Source: Verrucomicrobiota bacterium
GTDB lineage: Bacteria > Verrucomicrobiota > Verrucomicrobiia > Opitutales > Opitutaceae
Direction of reading: 5' to 3'
DNA length: 45,376 nt
Assembly: GCA_023430565.1 (NCBI GenBank)
Contig: JAEZAD010000122.1
Location: 1-45,376, forward strand
The position numbers and the translations under genes were made by a program. Positions within the stretch are counted from its first letter, which is position 1. Each line of letters starts with the position of its first letter. The notes beneath the pieces were generated by a model. The model had not been told where the DNA came from, made no database searches, and worked only from the letters and a program-made list of their open reading frames with translations. This document shows positions 39,088-45,376 of this stretch, in pieces.

Positions 39088-39153
39088 GTCGGATTGGGGA
39101 AAGGAGGTGGAAATTGGGGTTGGAGAGAAGGGGGGAGAGGGCAGAGTGGGGGG

Positions 39154-40431
39154 ATGGGTGAGTTGAAACGTGTGGTGGTGATCGGGGGCGGGGCGGCGGG
39201 GTTTTTTGCGGGGATCGCGTGTGCGGAGGAGCTGGCCGGGGGCGGCACGGTCACGATCTACGAGGCGACGGCGCATCCGCTGGCGAAGGTGCGGGTGTCG
39301 GGGGGCGGGCGGTGCAATGCGACGCATGCGTGCTTCGAGCCGCGTGAGCTGGTGAAAAAATACCCGCGGGGCGGGCGGGAATTGCTGGGGGCGTTTCACC
39401 GGTTTCAGCCGCGGGATACTATCGCTTGGTTCGCGGAACGGGGGGTGGAGCTGAAAACGGAGGAGGATGGGCGGATGTTTCCGGTGACGGACGATTCGGC
39501 GACGATCGTGGACTGTTTGATGCAGGCGGCGGAAAAGGCGGGGGTGAGGATCGTGACGTCGATGGGCGTGCGGACCGTGGAAAAGTTGGCGGATGGTTTT
39601 TGGGTGACGCTGACGAGCGGCGAGGAACTGCGGTGCGAGCGGGTGGTGATGGCCACGGGTGGGAACAAGGCGTCGGCAGGGCTGGCGATTGCGCAGAAGC
39701 TGGGGCACACGATCGAGCCGCCGGTGCCGTCGCTGTTCACGTTTCACATCGACGACAAGCGGCTGGAAGGGTTGTCGGGCGTGGCGGTCGAGAATGCGGG
39801 CGTGGCGGTGCGCGGGACGAAGTTGAAGGAGGGCGGGCCGCTGTTGATCACCCACTGGGGGATGAGCGGGCCGGCGATCTTGAAACTGTCGGCGTGGGGT
39901 GCGCGCGAGCTGGCGGGAATGAATTATGAATTTCCGCTGGTGGTGAATTGGGTGGGAGGGAAGACGAGGGAGGCACTGCTTCAGGAACTGACGGCGGTGC
40001 GCACGGCGAATCCGAAAAAGCATGTGACGACGTGGAGTCCGCTTCCCATGCCGCAGCGGTTGTGGGAGCGGTTGGTGACGGCGAGCGGGATCGCGGGGGC
40101 GACGCCGTGGGCTCAGGTGGGTAATGCGGCGCTCGGAAAACTGGCGGGGGATCTGACGGCGGCGGAGTTTGGCGTGGTGGGGAAAAGTTTATTCAAGGAA
40201 GAATTTGTGACGTGCGGCGGGGTGAGGTTGAGCGAGGTGGATTTTCGGACGATGGAGAGCAGGGTGTGTCCGGGGCTGCACTTTGCGGGTGAGGTGCTGG
40301 ACATCGACGGGGTGACGGGCGGGTTTAATTTTCAGGCGGCGTGGACGACGGGGTTTCTTGCCGGCCGGGCGGCGGCGGGCCGCGCCCTGACGGGCGCGGA
40401 GCTCCAAGCGCCAAGGTCCAAGCTCCAATGA
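39154..40431 (+). CDS. HI0933/YhiN-type FAD-dependent flavoprotein
   Basis: 425 residues. N-terminal Rossmann motif VVVIGGGAAGFFAGIACAEE and the family-specific RVSGGGRCNATHA at about 50-62 identify the HI0933-like (YhiN/BaiN) group. GLHFAGEVLDIDGVTGGFNFQAAWTTGFLAG is the C-terminal FAD motif. ATG 39154 matches the fold start; the open frame upstream runs into the IS. The final about ten residues (ELQAPRSKLQ) and the stop codon are encoded by a dispersed GCTCCAAGG-type repeat, so the original C-terminus has been replaced. The reaction is unknown; possible NAD(P)H-dependent reductase. Confidence 0.9.
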   Translation: MGELKRVVVIGGGAAGFFAGIACAEELAGGGTVTIYEATAHPLAKVRVSGGGRCNATHACFEPRELVKKYPRGGRELLGAFHRFQPRDTIAWFAERGVELKTEEDGRMFPVTDDSATIVDCLMQAAEKAGVRIVTSMGVRTVEKLADGFWVTLTSGEELRCERVVMATGGNKASAGLAIAQKLGHTIEPPVPSLFTFHIDDKRLEGLSGVAVENAGVAVRGTKLKEGGPLLITHWGMSGPAILKLSAWGARELAGMNYEFPLVVNWVGGKTREALLQELTAVRTANPKKHVTTWSPLPMPQRLWERLVTASGIAGATPWAQVGNAALGKLAGDLTAAEFGVVGKSLFKEEFVTCGGVRLSEVDFRTMESRVCPGLHFAGEVLDIDGVTGGFNFQAAWTTGFLAGRAAAGRALTGAELQAPRSKLQ

Positions 40432-40520
40432 AAGACCAATGATCCAAGCCAAGGCGGGCGGAGTGGGTGATTGAAGTTTGAAGTTTCTCTGGAGCTTGGG
40501 GCTGGGATCTTGGAGCTTTT
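40399..40520. repeat. GCTCCAAGG-type dispersed repeat, copy 2 (full, both arms)
   Basis: GCTCCAAGCGCCAAGGTCC and AAGCTCCAA at the left, and CTGGAGCTTGG plus CTTGGAGCTTTTG at the right, roughly inverted. It spans the 3' end of the flavoprotein gene and the whole 95-base gap to the AEC gene. Confidence 0.75.
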
Positions 40521-40526
40521 GAAGCG

Positions 40527-41471
40527 GTGCTCTCCTACGTCGATCTGTTGCTGCTGATTTTGCCGGTGTTCGCGTTGATCGCGGTCGGGGTGGTGCTGCG
40601 GCGCGTGCACTGGGTGGAGGGGGCGGCGGAGGCGAGCATGATCCGGCTGGTGATCAATCTGTGCATGCCGTGTTTGATTTTCGAAGCGGTGACGGGGAAT
40701 GCGGCGCTGCGCGATGCGGAGAATTTGTTGATGCCGCCGCTGGTGGGTTTCGCGACGACGGCGGTGACGATCGGGGTGGCGTTTCAGGTGGGGAAGCTGA
40801 TCGGGCTGACGGCGGGCACGGGGCTGCGGACGTTTGCGCTGGCGGCGGGGATCGCGAATTACGGCTATCTGCCGCTGCCGATCATGGCGGCGATGTTTGG
40901 GCCGGAGAGCCGCGGCGTGCTGCTGGTGCATAACATCGGCGTGGAGGCGGCGATCTGGACGGTGGGCGTGCTGGTGTTGAGCGGGCTGTCGTTGAGGGAG
41001 GGATGGCGGCGGCTGGTGAGTCCGGTGGTGATCACGCTGGTGGTGTCGGTGATCGTGAATCTGGCGGGATGGGCGCCGTTGCTGCCGAAATGGTTTCTGG
41101 AGTTGGTGCACGGGCCCGCGGTGTGCGCGATTCCGCTGGGGCTGTTGATGACGGGGGTGAATCTCGCGAATCATCTGGGCGAGCCGCGGGGGTTGTTTGT
41201 GCCGCGGGTGTCGCTGGGGGCGATGGCGGTGCGGCTGGGGATGTTGCCGCTGGGGTTTCTGGCGCTGGCGAAGTGGGGGCCGTTTTCGGTGGAGTTGAAG
41301 CAGGTGATCGTGGTGCAGGGGGCGATGCCGTCGGCGGTGATGCCGATCATCATCGCGCAACATTTTGGCGGGCGGGCGTTGACGGCGGTGCAGGTGGTGC
41401 TGGGGACGACGGCGCTGGCGGTGGCGATCACGCCGTTGTGGCTGCGGGTGGGGTTGGGGTGGGCGATCTGA
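40527..41471 (+). CDS. AEC-family transporter, copy 2
   Basis: 314 residues from GTG 40527. About ten TM helices in AEC arrangement: LLLLILPVFALIAVGVVLRRV, IANYGYLPLPIMAAMFG with the family's broken helix, and VVQGAMPSAVMPIIIAQHFGG. The same length as copy 1 but highly diverged, and closer to the malate/organic acid-type. Substrate unknown. The start codon is 7 bases beyond the end of repeat copy 2, and its stop abuts repeat copy 3. Confidence 0.85.
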   Translation: MLSYVDLLLLILPVFALIAVGVVLRRVHWVEGAAEASMIRLVINLCMPCLIFEAVTGNAALRDAENLLMPPLVGFATTAVTIGVAFQVGKLIGLTAGTGLRTFALAAGIANYGYLPLPIMAAMFGPESRGVLLVHNIGVEAAIWTVGVLVLSGLSLREGWRRLVSPVVITLVVSVIVNLAGWAPLLPKWFLELVHGPAVCAIPLGLLMTGVNLANHLGEPRGLFVPRVSLGAMAVRLGMLPLGFLALAKWGPFSVELKQVIVVQGAMPSAVMPIIIAQHFGGRALTAVQVVLGTTALAVAITPLWLRVGLGWAI

Positions 41472-41503
41472 GAAGCTCCAAGGACCAAGATCCAAGCTCC
41501 AGG
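41471..41503. repeat. GCTCCAAGG-type dispersed repeat, copy 3 (left arm only)
   Basis: GCTCCAAGGACCAAGATCC then AAGCTCCAGG, identical to copy 1 over about 29 bases. It begins at the last base of the AEC stop codon. No right arm is visible. Confidence 0.75.
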
Positions 41504-41613
41504 CCAAACCGCACAGGTCCAGCGCGGGTGCGGAGGAACCAGGCGAAAGATCGGGGAGTTTTTGGTGGGAGCAGCGTTGACCGGTTCGAAGGCAGCAGCT
41601 TGCGTCTCGCGCC

Positions 41614-42372
41614 ATGATTGAAGCGCTTTCGGATCCGCAAGCTTGGGTGTCATTGCTGACGTTGACGGCGCTCGAGATCGTGCTCGGCATCGACAACGTG
41701 ATTTTCATCTCGATCCTCGCGGGAAAGCTCCCGGAGGAGCAGCAGAAGAAGGCGCGTCAACTCGGGCTGACGCTGGCGCTGGTGACCCGGATTTTGCTGC
41801 TGCTGAGCCTCACGTGGATCATGGGGCTGACGGCGCCCTTGTTCACGCTGCCGGTGATGAACCAGGAGATCTCGGGGCGCGATCTGGTGCTGCTCCTGGG
41901 CGGGTTGTTTTTGATTTGGAAGAGCGTGAAGGAAGTGCACGAGAAGCTCGAGGAGCCGGACGGGCATGCGACGGCGGCGAAGGGGCGGGCTTCGTTTTCG
42001 GGGGTGATCGTGCAGATCCTCCTGCTCGACATCGTGTTTTCGCTGGATTCGGTGATCACGGCGGTGGGCATGGCGAACCAGCTCTGGGTGATGATCACGG
42101 CGGTGATCATCGCGATCTGCGTGATGCTGGCGTTTGCCGGTGCGATCAGCGATTTCGTGAACAAGCACCCGACGCTGAAAATGCTGGCGTTGAGTTTTCT
42201 GATTCTGATCGGCGTGACGCTGGTGGGCGAAGGCCTGGGGCGGCACATTCCGAAGGGGTATATCTACTTCTCGATGGCGTTCGCGTTTGCGGTCGAGATG
42301 TTGAATTTGAAGCTGCGTTCGAAAGGCAAGCCGAAGACCGATCCGGTGGAGCTGCATCAGCCGTATCGGTGA
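41614..42372 (+). CDS. TerC-family integral membrane protein
   Basis: 252 residues with seven or so TM helices. Conserved acidic motifs are LEIVLGIDNVIFISIL at about 22-37 and LLDIVFSLDSVITAVGM at about 136-152. TMs at the C-terminus include ALSFLILIGVTLVGEGLGRHIPKGYIYFSMAFAFAVEMLNL. TerC/Alx-type proteins are Mn2+ or other metal-ion exporters linked to tellurite resistance. It stands alone; the 110-base gap upstream holds only repeat copy 3. Confidence 0.92.
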   Translation: MIEALSDPQAWVSLLTLTALEIVLGIDNVIFISILAGKLPEEQQKKARQLGLTLALVTRILLLLSLTWIMGLTAPLFTLPVMNQEISGRDLVLLLGGLFLIWKSVKEVHEKLEEPDGHATAAKGRASFSGVIVQILLLDIVFSLDSVITAVGMANQLWVMITAVIIAICVMLAFAGAISDFVNKHPTLKMLALSFLILIGVTLVGEGLGRHIPKGYIYFSMAFAFAVEMLNLKLRSKGKPKTDPVELHQPYR

Positions 42373-42438
42373 TTTGGGGACGAGAGGCTGGCGGTCGAAG
42401 GTGGGAGGACGGGGTGGAGGCCGGCCGGTGCGGGCACG

Positions 42439-42465
42439 AAAAAGGGCGGGGATGGATCCCCGCCC
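42439..42465 (-). terminator. Rho-independent terminator of the PEP-CTERM gene (minus strand)
   Basis: GGGCGGGGAT / ATCCCCGCCC stem with a two-base loop (GG). On the minus strand it is followed by TTTTT (A-run 42439-42443). It lies 53 bases beyond the stop at 42518 and also sits 67 bases after the convergent terC stop. Confidence 0.88.
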
Positions 42466-42517
42466 TGAAGTCGAGTTGTGGCCGGAGCGATGACGGGCGT
42501 GGCGCTGGACGAAGGGG

Positions 42518-43234
42518 TCACGCGGCCACGGGCGCGGCGCGGAAACGGCGGAGGGCGACGAAACCCGTGAGGAGGGCGGCGGCCCAGAGCGCGTAGGTGG
42601 ACGGCTCGGGGACGGGCGTCATGTCGAATGTGGCGTAGAGGCTGAGATCCGCGAGGCTGCCTTCGGCGATGGAGGCGCCGGAGCCCATGGAGAATTCCGG
42701 CTGCGAGAGTTGCAGGTCGAAATTCACGGCCGAGCCGCCGAGAACGAGGGGATTGACCGCGGCGTGACCGACCAGGAAGAGATCGGGGATGTTGGCGGTG
42801 CCGCCGGCGTTGGCGGTGTTGTCGATCGAGAATAGGAGCGTGGTGAGCTTGAAATCGAGGACGCCGTGCTCGGGCAAGTTGAGGTAGAGGTCCATCGCGG
42901 CCCAACTCGCGGTGGTGCCGAGGAGGGTGACGCCGTTGCGAATCTCAATGCTGCCGAGGTCGAGCTGATCGCCGGCGCCGACGTCGGTGAAGGCTCCGCC
43001 GGTGTAGGTGATGGAGGTCGTCGTGTCGTTGTAAGGCGCGAAGGGTCGGTAAGCGACGCCGGACTCGAAAAGGGAGACGGCGGGGCCGTTGCTCACGCTC
43101 GTGTAGGTCAGGCCGGGGTCGACGAAGGCTCCGTGGCTTGTGCCGCTGAGTAGCAGCTGGGCATGAGCCGTCGGCAGGACGGTGGCGAATGCGACCGCGG
43201 AGGCGGCCAGCAGAGGTTTCAGAAAGGAATGCAT
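42518..43234 (-). CDS. PEP-CTERM sorting-domain secreted protein
   Basis: 238 residues. Signal peptide MHSFLKPLLAASAVAFATVLPTAHA at the N-terminus. The mature part is beta-rich with Asn/Thr/Gly-rich strands (TYTSVSNGPAVSLFESGVAYRPFAP, DNTANAGGTANIPDLFLVGH). C-terminal PEP-CTERM signal: VPEPSTYALWAAALLTGFVALRRFRA, that is the PEP at 209-211, a TM segment, and a basic end. Such proteins are processed by exosortase and exported to the exopolysaccharide matrix. No exosortase gene is in the window. Function unknown. Confidence 0.92.
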   Translation of the reverse strand: MHSFLKPLLAASAVAFATVLPTAHAQLLLSGTSHGAFVDPGLTYTSVSNGPAVSLFESGVAYRPFAPYNDTTTSITYTGGAFTDVGAGDQLDLGSIEIRNGVTLLGTTASWAAMDLYLNLPEHGVLDFKLTTLLFSIDNTANAGGTANIPDLFLVGHAAVNPLVLGGSAVNFDLQLSQPEFSMGSGASIAEGSLADLSLYATFDMTPVPEPSTYALWAAALLTGFVALRRFRAAPVAA

Positions 43235-43398
43235 GGTTATGTGTGGCTTTGCGCGCTCATCCGGCCGGCTGGCTTCGGCTGTAGGAACGGCGCTCCCATG
43301 GACAAGCGTTCCGGGAAGAGGAACGCGGCGTGGCGACTGATCCGAACGTCGGGCAAACCCTGAATCCCGCGGGCCTCGCGGAGGAACGCGGATCGATG

Positions 43399-43740
43399 TC
43401 AGCGACCGGCGCGGGCGGGGGAGCGGCGGCGAAGGAGCTGGCCGTCGAAGCGCTCCACCAGGAAGTCGAGGGCGCGAAGCGGGTCGCCGTTGGCGACGCT
43501 GGCCAGGAGGGTGGGGCCGCCGAGATCGAGTTCGCCCTTGGCGACGTAGCGAGCGTCGTCCGCCGTGGCCTGCTCGTCGCGCGTCATGTCGATCCGGATA
43601 CGGGTGATCGCGGAATCGTGCTGAAGGAGGCGGGCGATTTTCTCGAAGGCGGCGATGCGCGATTCGGGAGCGAGGCCGACGTTAATGTCGCGGAAAACGA
43701 TGTTTTCGGAGAGGAGAGTAGGGGCGGAAAGGGGGTCCAT
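43399..43740 (-). CDS. HPF/RaiA-like ribosome-associated protein
   Basis: 113 residues. It follows the short HPF fold: strand (NIVFRDINVGL), helix (PESRIAAFEKIARLLQHD), strands (ITRIRIDMTRD, YVAKGELDLGGPTLLASVANGD) and helix (PLRALDFLVERFDGQLLRRR). The G-D-P-xxALDxxxxxxxxQLRRR ending is typical. It would stabilise inactive ribosomes in stationary phase, but identity is too low by eye to tell HPF from YfiA. ATG at 43738-43740. Stand-alone. Confidence 0.75.
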   Translation of the reverse strand: MDPLSAPTLLSENIVFRDINVGLAPESRIAAFEKIARLLQHDSAITRIRIDMTRDEQATADDARYVAKGELDLGGPTLLASVANGDPLRALDFLVERFDGQLLRRRSPARAGR

Positions 43741-43860
43741 CAGGTGAAGATGGACCCGGGAGGAAGGGTTCGGTGTTGTGGAAAATCTCGGAGCGATCCC
43801 ACGGTGGGAGTCCGATGCGAGGAAACGATGGGGCGCGGGGTGCTCGCCGCCAAGTTGAGG

Positions 43861-43884
43861 CCACTCGCTGGCGCTCGCAGCTAC
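43861..43884. repeat. GCTGGCGCTCGC-type dispersed repeat, copy (consensus)
   Basis: CACTCGCTGGCGCTCGCAG followed by CTAC, preceded by CC. Identical over 24 bases to 13087-13110. It ends 6 bases from the stop codon of tex. Confidence 0.8.
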
Positions 43885-43890
43885 GGGCGA

Positions 43891-45376
43891 TCAGCGCTTC
43901 TTGTTGAGGGCGGACGAGAACCAATCGCTGTTGAGCGTTTGAGGCGGGCGGGGGGCGGGGGTGGAGCTGCGCGGGGCACCGGGGGAGGTGCGAGAGGTGG
44001 GAGACGTGCGAGGTGGGGGCACCGCGCCTCCACTCGCGGGGCGGATTTCGGGGCGAGAGCGCATCGAGAGGGAGATGCGGTTTCGGGGGAGGTCGATCTC
44101 GACAACGGTGACCATGACCTTTTGGCCCGGCTTAGCGACGGCGGACGGGTCTTTCACGAAGGTGTCGGCGAGCTGGCTGACGTGAACGAGGCCGTCCTGA
44201 TGGACGCCGACATCGACGAAGGCGCCGAAGGCGGTGACGTTGGTGACGATGCCGGGGAGACGCATGCCGGGCTTGAGGTCCTTGGGCTCGTGAACGGAGG
44301 CGTCGAAGGAGAAGACTTCGAATTTGTCGCGCGGATCGCGGCCGGGCTTGGCGAGCTCGGCCATGATATCGGTGAGCGTGGGGAGGCCGACGTCGGCGGT
44401 GACGTAGGTTTCGAGTTTGATTTTCGCGCGGAGTTTTCCGTCGCGCACGAGATCGGCGACGGTGGCGCCGAGGTCGGCGGCCATTTTTTCGACGAGCGGG
44501 TAGCGTTCGGGGTGAACGGCGCTGGCGTCGAGTGGGTGCGCGGCGTCGCGGATGCGGAGAAAGCCGGCGGCTTGCTCGAAGGCTTTCGGGCCGAGGCGTG
44601 GGACGTCCTTGAGGTCGGCGCGGGATTGGAAGGGGCCTTTTTCGTTGCGGCGGGCGACGATGGCGGCGGCGACGGCGGCGTTGAGGCCGGAGACGTAGGA
44701 GAGGAGCTGTTTGGAGGCGGTGTTGAGTTCGACGCCGACGCCGTTGACGGAAGAGACGACGGTGTCGTCGAGGGAGCGTTTCAGCGCGATCTGGTCGACG
44801 TCGTGCTGGTATTGGCCGACGCCGATGGATTTCGGGTCGAGCTTCACGAGTTCGGCGAGGGGGTCCATGAGTCTCCGTCCGATGGATACGGCGCCGCGGA
44901 CGGTGAGGTCGTGATCGGGGAATTCTTCGCGGGCGACTTCGCTGGCGGAGTAGATGGAGGCGCCGGATTCGTTGACCATCACGATCGGAATCGTGGCGGG
45001 GAGGCCGATTTTGCGGACGAAGGCTTCGGTTTCGCGGCCGGCGGTGCCGTTGCCGATGGCGATGGCTTCGACGTGGAAGAATTGCACAAAGCCGGCGAGT
45101 TTGGCCTTCGCCTCGTCTTCGTGGCGGTCGGGATAGACGACGTCGTTGTGGAGGAGTTTTCCCTGGCGATCGAGGAGGACGACTTTGCAGCCGGTGCGGA
45201 AGCCGGGGTCGATGGCCATGACGGCACGCTGGCCAAGGGGCGGGGCGAGGAGGAGTTCGCGGAGGTTGTCGGTGAAGACCTTGATGGCGGCTTCGTCGGC
45301 GCGTTTTTTGGAGTCGAGGCGCATCTCGGTTTCCATCGCGGGGCAGAGGAGGCGCTTGCAGGCGTCGGTGGCGGCG
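43891..45376 (-). CDS. tex: RNA-binding transcriptional accessory protein Tex, C-terminal part (5' end beyond the window)
   Basis: The visible part is about 495 codons, continuing in frame to position 45376 (upstream codons read ...ATDACKRLLCPAMETEMR, as in Tex). The YqgF-like RNase H domain begins at AVMAIDPGFRTGCKVVLLD. The helix-hairpin-helix region contains VNGVGVELNTASKQLLSYVSGL and FQSRADLKDVPRLGPKAFEQAAGFLRI. An S1 RNA-binding domain lies near the C-terminus (LKPGMRLPGIVTNVTAFGAFVDVGVHQDGLVHVSQLAD). The last 50 residues are a Pro/Ser/Thr-rich tail. Tex binds RNA polymerase and RNA and affects transcription. Length of the missing N-terminal portion is unknown. Confidence 0.95.
   Translation of the reverse strand, partial: AATDACKRLLCPAMETEMRLDSKKRADEAAIKVFTDNLRELLLAPPLGQRAVMAIDPGFRTGCKVVLLDRQGKLLHNDVVYPDRHEDEAKAKLAGFVQFFHVEAIAIGNGTAGRETEAFVRKIGLPATIPIVMVNESGASIYSASEVAREEFPDHDLTVRGAVSIGRRLMDPLAELVKLDPKSIGVGQYQHDVDQIALKRSLDDTVVSSVNGVGVELNTASKQLLSYVSGLNAAVAAAIVARRNEKGPFQSRADLKDVPRLGPKAFEQAAGFLRIRDAAHPLDASAVHPERYPLVEKMAADLGATVADLVRDGKLRAKIKLETYVTADVGLPTLTDIMAELAKPGRDPRDKFEVFSFDASVHEPKDLKPGMRLPGIVTNVTAFGAFVDVGVHQDGLVHVSQLADTFVKDPSAVAKPGQKVMVTVVEIDLPRNRISLSMRSRPEIRPASGGAVPPPRTSPTSRTSPGAPRSSTPAPRPPQTLNSDWFSSALNKKR

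Noticed and set aside
39018..39254. Small minus-strand frame spanning the IS border and the flavoprotein start
   Set aside because: It is Pro-rich antisense sequence of the flavoprotein and crosses the IS end, so it is not a conserved gene.

Overview
The window is about 45.4 kb of GC-rich bacterial chromosome with no rRNA, tRNA, phage or plasmid genes. The gene set points to a diderm, heterotrophic bacterium, most likely Verrucomicrobiota of the Opitutaceae type: a long periplasmic-domain YidC, many OM-type lipoproteins, a PEP-CTERM protein, a MetX-MetW pair, and abundant short intergenic repeats. The taxonomic call is inference from gene content and composition, not from a marker tree. Almost everywhere the + strand is strongly G-rich (G>C) whichever strand is coding. 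The exception is about 16.6-22.3 kb, where C equals or exceeds G.

Layout. 1-2.5 kb (minus): metW (cut by the window edge), metX, yebC. 2.6-5.4 kb (minus): the conserved rpmH-rnpA-yidD-yidC block. 5.5-9.6 kb: a YfcE-like phosphoesterase, two tandem CDP-alcohol phosphatidyltransferases, a convergent LysR regulator, then a GNAT gene translationally coupled to a YgjP-type metallopeptidase. 9.7-16.4 kb: an FKBP, a lone prepilin-like protein, a secreted cyclophilin, an AEC transporter, a coiled-coil/LysM protein and glpK. 16.7-26.8 kb: a large envelope-protein region. 26.9-37.3 kb: EamA and MATE transporters, DUF167, a cystathionine gamma-synthase-like PLP enzyme, exonuclease III, a CinA-C amidase, a SYLF protein, a zincin plus ABC exporter operon and a Spy-like protein. 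37.5-39.1 kb: a complete IS1380-family insertion sequence. 39.1-45.4 kb: a HI0933-type flavoprotein, a second AEC transporter, TerC, the PEP-CTERM protein, an HPF-like protein and the C-terminal two-thirds of Tex.

The most interesting region is 16.7-26.8 kb. It carries two versions of a lipoprotein module consisting of a COG3014-like lipoprotein, a YcfL/DUF1425 lipoprotein and an LpoB-like lipoprotein. Version A is preceded by a CsgG-like secreted protein and by a secreted protein that joins a CsgG/LpoB-like N-terminal region, a trypsin-like protease with an intact His-Asp-Ser triad, and a PEGA domain. Version B is preceded by a His-rich glycine-zipper protein and followed by a further secreted protein. 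I infer an outer-membrane-anchored assembly related to peptidoglycan-synthase activation or export. No penicillin-binding protein lies in the window.

Several short repeat families decorate the intergenic regions. The best is a 21-bp palindrome whose outer arm TTGTAA provides the stop codons of two convergent genes. The IS has inserted into another copy of it, leaving a 5-bp TAATA duplication.
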